Shown here one piece after another: positions 55,867 through 64,000 of a stretch of 64,000 nt of DNA; position 1 is the stretch's first letter; the number at the start of each line of letters is the position of its first letter. The position numbers and the translations under genes are program-made. The stretch comes from Actinoplanes utahensis (GTDB lineage: Bacteria > Actinomycetota > Actinomycetes > Mycobacteriales > Micromonosporaceae): the NCBI RefSeq assembly GCF_016862455.1, contig NZ_BOMZ01000033.1:1-64000 (forward strand), in the 5' to 3' direction. Under the pieces are notes generated by a model, which searched no databases, was not told where the DNA came from, and saw only the letters and a program-made list of their open reading frames with translations.

Positions 55867-56714
55867 ATGATCGAGGACGAGCCGCTGACCTGGGGCGTCG
55901 CGGCGAACGTCAGCCATGACGTCTTCACCCGCCAGCGGACGGACACGAAACGGCCGGGCACACGCCATTTCGTGCCCGGCGCCAAGGTGTGGGTGCTGCC
56001 GACCATGTGGGGTGACGGCGGCGAGCAGCGGTACGTGGTCGGGACCCGGCGCGGCACCGGCGGCCGCCGGCTCATCCGGCTGGTGATGAACACCGCCTAC
56101 CTGGTGAACTTCCGCGTCAAGCCGGTACACAGCCCCGCTGTCTACGCCGCCATGGGACAGCCGGGGAAGCACGGCAGAGAGTTGCCGCTGTACGCGTCGC
56201 GGGAGGACGCCCAGCGGACCGCCGACTCGTGGAAATGGGCACGGACCCGCCTGCCGCATCTCGGCCTGGGCGACGAGACGGCCACCATGCACGATGCCGA
56301 CGAGACATGCGAGTTCTGCGACGGCCGTGACGCCGCTCAGGCGGGCGCCGGGGCCGACGCGAATCCGTATGCGAAGCCGTCCGGTGAACCCGCGGGCAGT
56401 GTCGACTGGTGGGGCACCAGCCACGGCATGTGGTGGTGCGGCTGGCTCACCGAGACGAACCGGGGAAACGTGTACCGGATCGACGACCTGAGCGCACTGC
56501 ACATCGCTCTGGCCCGCCGGAGGCTGCGCCGCAGAGCGGAACACACCTGGCTCGTCTCGCGACCGGACGAACGGTCACCGAACTCGAGGACGACGGCATC
56601 GGCCGCAACCGGCTCCGCTTCGTCCGGGGCGCCTACTGGCCCCGCGCGCTCGACGGGATCGTCCACGCCTGGCTCGACGACGACAATCGGGTCGTCAGCA
56701 CCCAGGTCGGCTGA
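55867..56714 (+). pseudogene. Hypothetical gene interrupted by a frameshift
   Basis: I do not recognise the family. Reading starts at ATG 55867 and is convincing through VNFRVKPVHSPAVYAAM, SREDAQRTADSWKWARTRLPHL and DDLSALHIALARRR (about residue 225). After roughly 56545-56570 this frame turns into Ser/Thr/Arg noise, while the frame one base back continues with GRTVTELEDDGIGRNRLRF and RALDGIVHAWLDDDNRVVS to a stop at 56712-56714. Total length is 848, one base short of in-frame, so a single base was lost. Either a pseudogene or a sequencing error; no slippery sequence is visible. Confidence 0.6.
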
Positions 56715-56720
56715 CAGCCC

Positions 56721-57134
56721 TCACACCGGCACGAGCCGCACCCGGTCACCACAGAGTTTGCGCATGTCATCGACATCGGAGGTCAACATGACCACGGGAC
56801 GGCGCTGACGCAGCGCGGCCTCGGCGACCGCCGCATCGATGGCGTACTTGTGCCCGTGCAGGCCGGCATCCATCAACAGCCCCGACGCCGCCCGGGCCTC
56901 CTCGTCGCCGACCGGGATGACGCGCAGCCCGGAGAGCAGCCAGTTCAAACGTGACTTGTTCGTTCGGGCATGGACGGCCTCGATGATGGTGAGTGCGCTG
57001 ACCACAGCCTCCATGCCGCGCGAGCGCGCCTCGGCTGTCAGAGCCACCACCTGCTCGTCGTCGGCCAGCAGTTTCGAGAGCCCTTCGCTGTCGAGGACCA
57101 GCGTCCCCTCGTGGCTCAGCTTGCGGCGGGGCAT
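56721..57134 (-). CDS. PIN-domain toxin (VapC-like)
   Basis: 137 residues from ATG 57132-57134. PIN-fold ribonuclease with acidic residues placed as usual: D15 in LVLDSEGL, E52 in IIEAV, D100 in AIDAAVAE and D120 in LTSDVDD. Its start lies inside the antitoxin gene (19-base overlap), the normal layout of type II modules. Cleaves RNA when the antitoxin is lost; target unknown. Confidence 0.87.
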   Translation of the reverse strand: MPRRKLSHEGTLVLDSEGLSKLLADDEQVVALTAEARSRGMEAVVSALTIIEAVHARTNKSRLNWLLSGLRVIPVGDEEARAASGLLMDAGLHGHKYAIDAAVAEAALRQRRPVVMLTSDVDDMRKLCGDRVRLVPV

Positions 57135-57400
57135 TCACGCTCCTCGGCGAACACCTCGTCGAAGACCTGCCGCGCCCGCTGACGAACCACTTCGGAAACC
57201 GGCCCCTGGCGGCTCTCGTAGTCCGCCAGATACTCGTCGAGAAGCTGCCCGCGCAGCTCCCGCTCGACCGCTTCGGCGATGAAAGCCGAGAATTCCCGCT
57301 TGCCCACCCGGGCCCGAATCGCCTCGGCGGTCCCCTCCGGGAGCGAAAGGCTCACCCGCGTCGCAGGCCCTTCCCCGATGTTGTACGTCGCCTCACTCAT
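57116..57400 (-). CDS. Ribbon-helix-helix-type antitoxin
   Basis: 94 residues from ATG 57398-57400. Middle region TRVSLSLPEGTAEAIRARVGKREFSAFIAEAVERELRGQLLDEY has a beta strand plus two helices typical of RHH antitoxins, followed by a charged toxin-binding tail. Overlaps the toxin start. Expected to autorepress; no clear palindrome is visible just upstream. Confidence 0.83.
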   Translation of the reverse strand: MSEATYNIGEGPATRVSLSLPEGTAEAIRARVGKREFSAFIAEAVERELRGQLLDEYLADYESRQGPVSEVVRQRARQVFDEVFAEERECPAAS

Positions 57401-57453
57401 CGCCCGATTGTGTCAAACGAGTAGGAAACCCGCCATGCAGCCGGACGCGAGAC

Positions 57454-57682
57454 TCACGCCGCTCGTCCGGTCTCCTCAGCCCTGCGCAGGAGCGCCCGAG
57501 CCTCAGCCATCTCCTCGACGGTGAACGCCCCGAACTCGCCCTGATTAGTGGTCCAGCTCCTCGCGGAGGAGCCTGCGCCGCTCCGCCCGCTCGGCCAACT
57601 CGGTGAGGTAGCCGGGAACGTTGTCGGTGTGCGATTTCATGCTCCCCAGCAGCGTGATCGTCACCTTCTTCGTCCTCGCCAT
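57454..57682 (-). pseudogene. Frameshifted antitoxin remnant
   Basis: ATG 57680-57682 opens MARTKKVTITLLGSMKSHTD and NVPGYLTELAERAERRRLLREELDH, then stops at TAA 57545-57547. Shifting one base there (AAT at 57544-57546) restores NQGEFGAFTVEEM and AEARALLRRAEETGRAA ending TGA 57454-57456. The joined protein looks like a VapB/CopG-type antitoxin of the kind that ends with this Glu/Ala/Arg-rich helix. No cognate toxin follows, only the intact module. Programmed frameshifting seems unlikely. Confidence 0.65.
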
Positions 57683-58039
57683 TCAGCGACCATACCGCGG
57701 TATCACCGCAGCGAGGGGCCGTGTTCCGGGCGGGGCCGCACGCCCGGAACGACACTCGACCGGAATCAGACGTCGAAGCGGAAGTACTCCGCATTGATCC
57801 GCGACCTGCCGATCTTTCCCTGAACAGCGCCATAACCGGCGCTTACTGCGCTGGGTTGTGTTGGTTAGTTCCGACCCTCTGCGACCGTCCTGCGGACTAT
57901 TCACGGACCGCAGACCGCGGACCGCAGACCGCGCGGACCACCGAGCCCCCGCATCACCTCGCCCGACGACAGGCGAGCCCTACGGCTGGACCGGCACCGC
58001 TGTCACGCCGGTGCAGGTCGGCATTCGGCTCGCCTTCCT
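57683..58039. other. Gene-free region with a perfect hairpin
   Basis: No credible gene in 357 bp. GTTCCGGGCG (57723-57732) pairs with CGCCCGGAAC (57741-57750), possibly ending transcription of the GntR gene. A direct repeat GGACCGCAGACCGC occurs near 57908-57935. A short minus frame ending in INAEYFRFDV at about 57767 may be a gene remnant. Confidence 0.4.
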
Positions 58040-58780
58040 TCAGACGCCGAATACGTTCTCCAGCTCGTAAGCGCTGGCATCGAGCACCATTTCGTTCACT
58101 TCGACGCATTGCCGGGCGTCGGTGTAGGCACGCCGGGTGATTGAGATGACCCATGCACCTCGGGGCAGCGACAACGCCGCGGCCTCGGCCGGCGTAGGCG
58201 CGCGACAGATGACCCGCTCCTGGAGCACCTCCGGTCCGACGCCGACCTCCGTCATGCGGGCGTAGATGCCACCTGGGCCGGGCCCCGTGTATGCGACAGC
58301 CGGCGCGACCGCCACCACGGCCAAGGGGATATAGCTGGTGGCGATTTGTACGATCCGGTCGTCGACAGCGAAGCGGCGCGCCCTGACGAGAACTGCCGCG
58401 CCCACCGGCACGCCGAGCGCCTCGGCGATGTGCTCGGGCGCAGGGTGCTCCTCCACCTCGACGTGCACGACGCGGAGTCTGCCGCCGGTGTCGGCGTCCT
58501 GGATGGCGTTTCCCTCGCCCCACCATGATCGGGCGAGGCGGGCGGGTGACGAGCGGAGGATGCGCTTGAACCCGGAGACATAGAGCCCGCGGCCGTGTCG
58601 GGTGGTGATCACGCCGTCAGCCCGGAGGACGTCAACGGCCTTGGCCACGGTACCGATCGGCATTCCGAAACGGACCGCCATGTCCCGTACGGTCGGCAGC
58701 CGGTCTCCGTCGACGAGGCGCCGTTCTTCGATGTCGGCTCGGATCCGATCGGCGAGTTCTCGGTATGCCGGTTCACCCAT
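58040..58780 (-). CDS. GntR-family regulator with UTRA domain
   Basis: 246 residues. N-terminal winged helix (YRELADRIRADIEERRLVDGDRLPTVRDMAVRFGMPIGTVAKAVDVLRADGVITTRHGRGLYV) and a UTRA ligand domain. Start ATG 58778-58780. Operator-like half-sites GTGTTCA lie directly upstream, so autoregulation is likely. Divergent from a small basic protein. Confidence 0.88.
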   Translation of the reverse strand: MGEPAYRELADRIRADIEERRLVDGDRLPTVRDMAVRFGMPIGTVAKAVDVLRADGVITTRHGRGLYVSGFKRILRSSPARLARSWWGEGNAIQDADTGGRLRVVHVEVEEHPAPEHIAEALGVPVGAAVLVRARRFAVDDRIVQIATSYIPLAVVAVAPAVAYTGPGPGGIYARMTEVGVGPEVLQERVICRAPTPAEAAALSLPRGAWVISITRRAYTDARQCVEVNEMVLDASAYELENVFGV

Positions 58781-58782
58781 GA

Positions 58783-58830
58783 GTGTTCACGATACCCAGT
58801 GTTCAGCATGAACACGCCTTCGGTGTTCAC
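58783..58830. promoter_or_regulatory. GntR operator region
   Basis: A perfect palindrome GTGTTCA-GCA-TGAACAC (58799-58815) is flanked by direct GTGTTCAC copies at 58783-58790 and 58823-58830. The first begins three bases from the gntR start. Confidence 0.68.
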
Positions 58831-58858
58831 ACGTTCTGCTGCCAGATTGAGTGTCAGC

Positions 58859-58908
58859 GGCGGCGGGCACTGGCGCCCCCAAGAGTGTCTAGGCACCTGC
58901 CCGCCGCC
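58859..58908 (+). other. Long-stem hairpin in the leader of the small basic protein
   Basis: GGCGGCGGGCA (58859-58869) pairs with TGCCCGCCGCC (58898-58908), loop 28 bases. It lies 125 bp upstream of ATG 59033. The rest of the gap (58909-59032) shows nothing beyond the ribosome site. Confidence 0.4.
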
Positions 58909-59032
58909 GTGCAGGCTGTGCGCAACCGGAGGCGGCCCCTCGCGGTGCTGCACGGTCCGGCGGCGGCGGGGCGCGCACCCATGATGGCGCGTCTCGCCGC
59001 TGTCCCCCCGCTCACGGCAGGGAGGTGGCGCG

Positions 59033-59218
59033 ATGCGCAGAGATCGATACCCGATACACGGTCCGCGGCGTCGGTGGTTCCGACCCTGGCGGTTGATCTG
59101 CCGGTGCGGCCTGGACGCGTACCCGTGCGTCGTCATGAAGACCCATGCGGCCTACCGCGACCGGGTCAACGCGGCCCGGACCTGGCGCGACTACGAACGG
59201 CGGAACATCCGCTGGTAG
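59033..59218 (+). CDS. Small basic Trp/Cys protein
   Basis: 61 residues from ATG 59033 with the strong ribosome site GGGAGG (59020-59025). Contains many Arg and Trp (RRRWFRPWRLICRCGLDAYPC) and a CRCGL...YPC pattern that might bind a metal. No membrane segment. Family not recognised by name, although similar small GntR-linked proteins are familiar in related actinobacteria. Divergent from gntR, likely under its control. Confidence 0.55.
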   Translation: MRRDRYPIHGPRRRWFRPWRLICRCGLDAYPCVVMKTHAAYRDRVNAARTWRDYERRNIRW

Positions 59219-59349
59219 CTACCCTTGCCGGGGCGGTGAGGGCGTCGGACCGCCATCGAGGGATGTGGCGGCGGTCCGACGCTCTCGTCGTGTCTCAGGA
59301 CAGGTGATCCACGGAAGCCGCGACCACCCGGGCGATGGGCGCGGTTGTG

Positions 59350-60435
<1,086 letters not shown>

Positions 60436-60457
60436 GGAACGCCAGTCTACGCAAGCG

Positions 60458-61255
60458 TCATCGAAAGAACCTGCGCAGTTCGGCGGCGACCAGCTCCGGC
60501 TTGCCGCCGTCGTCCGCGGCGAGATGCCCGACGCCGGTGAAGGTCACCCGCCGCACTCGCGGCAGGACGGGCTCCAGGCCGTTCAATACCGAGGTGAGGT
60601 ACGCCGGGGAGCGCTCGCCACCCAGCAGAAGCGTCTCCGCGGTGACCGTCGCATAGGTGCTCAACGGCCCGGCCGCGTCCTCGACGACCGCGGCGTCCAG
60701 GCGCATCGTCGGGATCAGGTCACCGATGCGCCGCCGGCCCTGCCCGGCCCGGATCGCGACGCCGAGCAGCGGGATCAGGGCCGCGCGGGGCGCGTACCGA
60801 AGATCGCCTGTGCCTTTGGCGGCCGTGACGAAAGCGGCTGCCCGGCGGCCCCGGGCCAGCTCCTTCTCATATCTCGGCAGCCAGGCGACCGGATCGTGAT
60901 CGTCGTGTTTGAGGGGCGGCTCGTAGAGCGCGAGGCGCTCGATCGGCAGCTCCATCGCCGCCCGCAGCGCGATGACGGCGCCGGAGCTGAGGCCGAAGAC
61001 GTTGCGCGCCCCGGTCTCGTCGAGCACGGCGGCCAGGTCGTCGATCTCGGCCCGCAGACCGTGGCCGGATGCTGCCGGACCGCTGAGCCCGCGGCCGCGC
61101 CGGTCCGGCACGTAGACGGTGAAGCCGGTCGCCAGGGAACGGGCGAGCTTCGTGAGATTCGCCGAGGTCTGCATGCCGCCGTGCAGGAGCACGACCTTCG
61201 GGCCGCCACCGAAGGCGCGCCACCGGATGTCCGTCCTTGCCACCAAAGCCCTCAT
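60458..61255 (-). CDS. Alpha/beta hydrolase
   Basis: 265 residues from ATG 61253-61255; a TTG at 61274-61276 would add seven residues inside the operator. Seen: oxyanion region VVLLHGGMQTSANL, nucleophile elbow FGLSSGAVIA (G-x-S-x-G), acid and histidine region late (VTFTGVGHLAAD). Substrate unknown. Two palindromes abut its start, so a repressor probably controls it. Confidence 0.85.
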   Translation of the reverse strand: MRALVARTDIRWRAFGGGPKVVLLHGGMQTSANLTKLARSLATGFTVYVPDRRGRGLSGPAASGHGLRAEIDDLAAVLDETGARNVFGLSSGAVIALRAAMELPIERLALYEPPLKHDDHDPVAWLPRYEKELARGRRAAAFVTAAKGTGDLRYAPRAALIPLLGVAIRAGQGRRRIGDLIPTMRLDAAVVEDAAGPLSTYATVTAETLLLGGERSPAYLTSVLNGLEPVLPRVRRVTFTGVGHLAADDGGKPELVAAELRRFFR

Positions 61256-61258
61256 GCC

Positions 61259-61303
61259 GTCAACCGTAGTTGACAAGTCTCGAAGTCGTCAACTTCGGTT
61301 GAC
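61259..61303. promoter_or_regulatory. Two GTCAAC-N4-GTTGAC palindromes
   Basis: GTCAAC-CGTA-GTTGAC (61259-61274) and GTCAAC-TTCG-GTTGAC (61288-61303), 29 bp apart, sit three bases upstream of the hydrolase ATG. The cognate regulator is not adjacent. Confidence 0.7.
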
Positions 61304-61471
61304 AGGCGATATGCCGATCAGCGGCGCCTGGCAGGTGGACTCGCGGCATCGATCCGATTCCCGGTCAGCTCGCCCTCCGGTAGACGGTCTCCCGTGGGCG
61401 CCCCTCGCCGACCGACGGTCGTGTCCGAAACCCGCCAGCCGTGCGATGGCCGGCGGAGCAGACTCGACGGC

Positions 61472-62959
61472 ATGGAGCTGGACTTCGAGCACTGCTACCG
61501 GGCCGTCGACAGCCGGGACCCGCGGTTCGACGGATGCTTCTACACGGCCGTGCGCACCACCGGGATCTACTGCCGGCCGTCCTGCCCGGCGATCACGCCG
61601 AAACGGCAGAACGTCACGTTCTACGTGAGCGCGGCGGCCGCGCAGCGCGGCGGCTTCCGGGCCTGCCGCAGGTGCCGGCCCGACGCGGCCCCCGGCTCAC
61701 CCGAGTGGGACACGCGCGCCGACACCGTCGGGCGAGCCATGCGGCTGATCGGGGACGGAATCGTCGACCGGGAAGGGGTGCCCGGACTCGCGGCGCGGCT
61801 CGGGTACACCGAACGGCACCTCAACCGGATCCTCACCGCCGAACTCGGGGCCGGGCCGCTGGCGCTCGCCCGGGCACAGCGGGCACAGACCGCCCGGATC
61901 CTGGTGGAGACCACGGATCTGGGGCTGGCCGAGATCGCGTTCGCGGCCGGGTTCGGCAGCATCCGGCAGTTCAACGACACGATGCTCGAGGTGTACGCGC
62001 GGTCGCCCAGCCAGCTGCGGGAACGGCGGCCGGTGACACGGGGCGAGCCCGGCGCGGTCAACCTGCGGCTCGCGTATCGGCCGCCGCTGCACGCGGAATC
62101 GCTGCTCGAATTCTTCGGGGCGCGGACCCTGCCGGGCGTGGACGAAGTGGACGGTCACACGTACCGCCGGGGATTGAATCTCCCGAACGGGACCGCAACC
62201 GTCACGCTCCAGCCGGGCGACCGCTGGGTTCATGCGACGTTGCGGCTGAACGATGTGCGCGATCTGGCGCCGGCGGTGGCGCGGTGCCGGCGGCTGTTCG
62301 ATCTCGATGCCGATCCGGTGGCGGTCGACGGGCTGCTGGCGGGGGATCCGGCGCTGGCGGCGGCGGTGGAGGCGGAGCCGGGAGTGCGGGTGCCGCGGGC
62401 GGCGGACGGGTTCGAGATGGCGGTGCGGGCGGTGGTCGGGCAGCAGGTGAGTGTGGCGGGGGCGCGGACGACGCTGGTACGGATGCTGCGAGCGGCTGCC
62501 GGTGCGTCTTCGGGGGAACCCACCCCCATCCCCCAAACCGTCACCACCGCGCCGGCCACCACTTCGACGGCACCCCCCGACCTCACCGGCTTCCCCCCAG
62601 CCGATGTCATCGCCGCCCTGCCGGACACCGCTTTCGGCATGCCCGCCGCACGCCGCGCCACCGTCCGCGCTCTCGCCGAGGCCGTCGCCGACGGCAAGCT
62701 GGACCTGGATCCCGGCGCCGACCGCGCCGAGACCACCGCCCGCCTCACCGACCTTCCCGGCATCGGCGCCTGGACCGCCGGCTATGTCGCCATGCGCGCC
62801 ATCGGCGACCCCGACGTCCTCCTGTCCACCGATCTGGCCGCCCGCCGCGGCGCCGCGAATCTGGGTCTGCCGGGCTCGGCGAAAGCCCTGGCCGCCCATG
62901 GCGAACGCTGGCGTCCGTGGCGTTCCTACGCGCTGATCCGCCTGTGGCGCGCCGCTTGA
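61472..62959 (+). CDS. alkA: AdaA-AraC-AlkA fusion: methyl-phosphotriester sensor and 3-methyladenine DNA glycosylase
   Basis: 495 residues from ATG 61472. Residues 1-75 are the Ada N-terminal zinc domain with C34, C38, C65 and C68 spaced as Cys38/42/69/72 of E. coli Ada, so C34 should accept the methyl group. About 90-190 is an AraC-type HTH (GVPGLAARLGYTERHLNRIL). About 205-495 is AlkA: GQQVSVAGARTTLVRML, the helix-hairpin-helix LPGIGAWTAGYVAMRA and catalytic-type Asp in DVLLSTDLA. A Pro/Thr-rich insert lies in the glycosylase. Sensor, regulator and repair enzyme are in one chain. Confidence 0.93.
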   Translation: MELDFEHCYRAVDSRDPRFDGCFYTAVRTTGIYCRPSCPAITPKRQNVTFYVSAAAAQRGGFRACRRCRPDAAPGSPEWDTRADTVGRAMRLIGDGIVDREGVPGLAARLGYTERHLNRILTAELGAGPLALARAQRAQTARILVETTDLGLAEIAFAAGFGSIRQFNDTMLEVYARSPSQLRERRPVTRGEPGAVNLRLAYRPPLHAESLLEFFGARTLPGVDEVDGHTYRRGLNLPNGTATVTLQPGDRWVHATLRLNDVRDLAPAVARCRRLFDLDADPVAVDGLLAGDPALAAAVEAEPGVRVPRAADGFEMAVRAVVGQQVSVAGARTTLVRMLRAAAGASSGEPTPIPQTVTTAPATTSTAPPDLTGFPPADVIAALPDTAFGMPAARRATVRALAEAVADGKLDLDPGADRAETTARLTDLPGIGAWTAGYVAMRAIGDPDVLLSTDLAARRGAANLGLPGSAKALAAHGERWRPWRSYALIRLWRAA

Positions 62960-62994
62960 CCCGAAGTTACTCGCCGCCCGGCCGCCGCCCGGCG

Positions 62995-63020
62995 TCGTCC
63001 ACAGTGGCGACTTGTCCACA
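62995..63020. promoter_or_regulatory. Two DnaA-box-like sequences
   Basis: TCGTCCACA (62995-63003) and TTGTCCACA (63012-63020) lie 17 bp apart between alkA and ogt. The second matches the actinobacterial DnaA box exactly, the first with one change. Confidence 0.5.
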
Positions 63021-63082
63021 GGCCGATTCCGGCGGCCGGCCCGGCCGGGCGACGCTGGCGCCCCCTGACAAGGAGATGAACG

Positions 63083-63577
63083 ATGTTGGTGCATTCGACT
63101 CTGGACACCCCGATCGGCCCGTTCACGGTTGTCGTCAGCAGGACCGGCACGGTGCGGGCGGCGGGTTTCACCACCGATGTGGCGGAGCTGATGACGCTGG
63201 TGCATCCGGCTCTGCGGGAGCCGGTGGGGCCGGGTGATCCCGGGGAGGTGGGCGCCGCCGTGGTGGCGTACCTGGGCGGGGATCTGACCGCGATCGACGC
63301 GGTCGGGGTGGAGCAGCACACGGCGGGCGCGTTCATGGCGCAGGCGTGGCGGGTGATGCGCGGGATCAAGCCGGGCGCCCCGGTGACGTACACCGGTTTC
63401 GCCGAGCTCTCCGGGCGTCCGGCGGCGATCCGTGGGGCGGCTTCGGCGTGCGCGCGCAATCCGGTGGCGTTGTTCACTCCGTGTCACCGCGTTCTGCGTA
63501 CGGACGGCTCGCTCGGTGGCTACCGATGGGGCCTGCATGTCAAGGAGTGGCTGCTGAAGCACGAGTCCGTGAGCTGA
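63083..63577 (+). CDS. ogt: Methylated-DNA-protein-cysteine methyltransferase
   Basis: 164 residues from ATG 63083 with AAGGAG at 63069-63074. Suicide repair protein taking alkyl groups from O6-alkylguanine. Seen: the active-site PCHRVLRTDGSLGGYRWG and helix-turn-helix RGAASACARNPVALF (arginine finger). Follows alkA after 123 bp; the two make an alkylation repair set. Confidence 0.93.
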   Translation: MLVHSTLDTPIGPFTVVVSRTGTVRAAGFTTDVAELMTLVHPALREPVGPGDPGEVGAAVVAYLGGDLTAIDAVGVEQHTAGAFMAQAWRVMRGIKPGAPVTYTGFAELSGRPAAIRGAASACARNPVALFTPCHRVLRTDGSLGGYRWGLHVKEWLLKHESVS

Positions 63578-63621
63578 TAATGGCGTGGCAGCACGTCCCG
63601 GCCGGTCCTACGCTGACCGGT

Positions 63622-64000
63622 ATGACTGATACGGGAACCGGGCGTCTCGGTCTCCCCGAGCGGCCGTCTCTGGACGGGCTCGAGGGGAAGTGGGCGCCGC
63701 GCTGGCAGGAGGAGGGCACGTACACGTTCGACCGTTCGAAGGAGCGGGCCGACGTGTATGCGATCGACACACCGCCGCCGACCGTATCGGGCTCGTTGCA
63801 CATCGGGCACGTCTTCTCGTACACGCACACCGACATGGTCGCGCGGTTTCAGCGGATGCGCGGCAAGGCCGTCTTCTATCCGATGGGGTTCGACGACAAC
63901 GGGCTGCCGACGGAGCGGCGGGTTCAGAACGTGTTCGGGGTCCGCTGTGACCCGTCGTTGCCGTACGACCCGTCGTGGGAGCCGCCGGCCACTCCGCCGA
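63622..64000 (+). CDS. valS: Valyl-tRNA synthetase, 5' part
   Basis: First 126 codons from ATG 63622, running off the right edge. Class I aminoacyl-tRNA synthetase: WAPRWQEEGTYTFDR, the HIGH motif in PPPTVSGSLHIGHVFSYTHTD and FYPMGFDDNGLPTERRVQN are typical of actinobacterial ValS. TACGCT (63609-63614) is seven bases ahead, a leaderless promoter. Confidence 0.95.
   Translation, partial: MTDTGTGRLGLPERPSLDGLEGKWAPRWQEEGTYTFDRSKERADVYAIDTPPPTVSGSLHIGHVFSYTHTDMVARFQRMRGKAVFYPMGFDDNGLPTERRVQNVFGVRCDPSLPYDPSWEPPATPP

Noticed and set aside
57721-58140. Plus-strand frame in the gap before the GntR gene
   Set aside because: No ribosome site, no conserved content, overlaps the gntR 3' end and a hairpin.

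Overview
The window is high-GC (roughly 70 percent) actinobacterial chromosome. AdnA, the mycothiol enzyme MshB, the LysG/LysE pair, GTG starts, ATGA/GTGA overlaps and many leaderless promoters all fit. The overall style suggests Micromonosporaceae (Actinoplanes-like); the genus is my inference. No rRNA, tRNA, phage, insertion sequence or CRISPR was seen. Most of it is ordinary chromosome with a catabolic/accessory block in the middle and a more disturbed stretch near 55.8-59.2 kb.

Layout. 1-7.0 kb: 5' part of the adnA helicase-nuclease, two tandem LOG-family genes, a small protein, and divergent dapE/dapD of lysine and peptidoglycan synthesis. 7.0-10.5 kb: divergent lysG/lysE (lysine/arginine export), a MerR regulator fused to a sliding-clamp-like domain behind a textbook MerR operator, and a methyltransferase. 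10.5-14.5 kb: three exported or membrane proteins, two with a SipW/TasA-like N-terminus, one preceded by a coupled 17-codon reading frame; then a DUF4407 protein. 14.6-19.6 kb: fdxA-dapC-SIMPL operon, an N-acetylglutamate synthase-like gene, small membrane proteins, mshB. 19.7-25.0 kb: an S9 peptidase homologue without a catalytic triad, a Uma2 gene and a TldD/PmbA pair. 25.3-29.0 kb: sdhCAB. 29.0-32.8 kb: GNAT, a TetR/MFS efflux pair and an AlkB-like dioxygenase.

33.3-47.5 kb is the main accessory unit: an ABC importer of the branched-chain amino acid type (livG, livF, livH, livM, binding protein), then SDR-SDR-APH-like kinase-acyl-CoA dehydrogenase-TetR overlapping head to tail, an acyl-CoA ligase, and TetR-aldehyde dehydrogenase-alcohol dehydrogenase. 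A very similar 17-bp operator (TTACAC-N4-AGTGT) lies at the promoter of the importer and between the ligase and the second TetR, so the whole block is probably one regulon. The kinase plus acyl-CoA dehydrogenase pair resembles ACAD10/LvaA-LvaC, suggesting hydroxyacyl-CoA dehydroxylation feeding beta-oxidation; the substrate is unknown.

47.5-64 kb: NUDIX hydrolase, pterin dehydratase-like protein, PH-domain protein, a hairpin-rich leader before a 68-residue membrane protein, peptidase E, a nucleotidyltransferase, a G5 protein, MarR, a PAP2-like protein, TetR/GNAT with twin operators, a frameshifted gene, an intact toxin-antitoxin pair beside a broken antitoxin, GntR with a small Cys-containing basic protein, ychF, an alpha/beta hydrolase behind twin palindromes, the alkylation-repair genes alkA (AdaA-AraC-AlkA fusion) and ogt with two DnaA-box-like sequences between them, and the start of valS.
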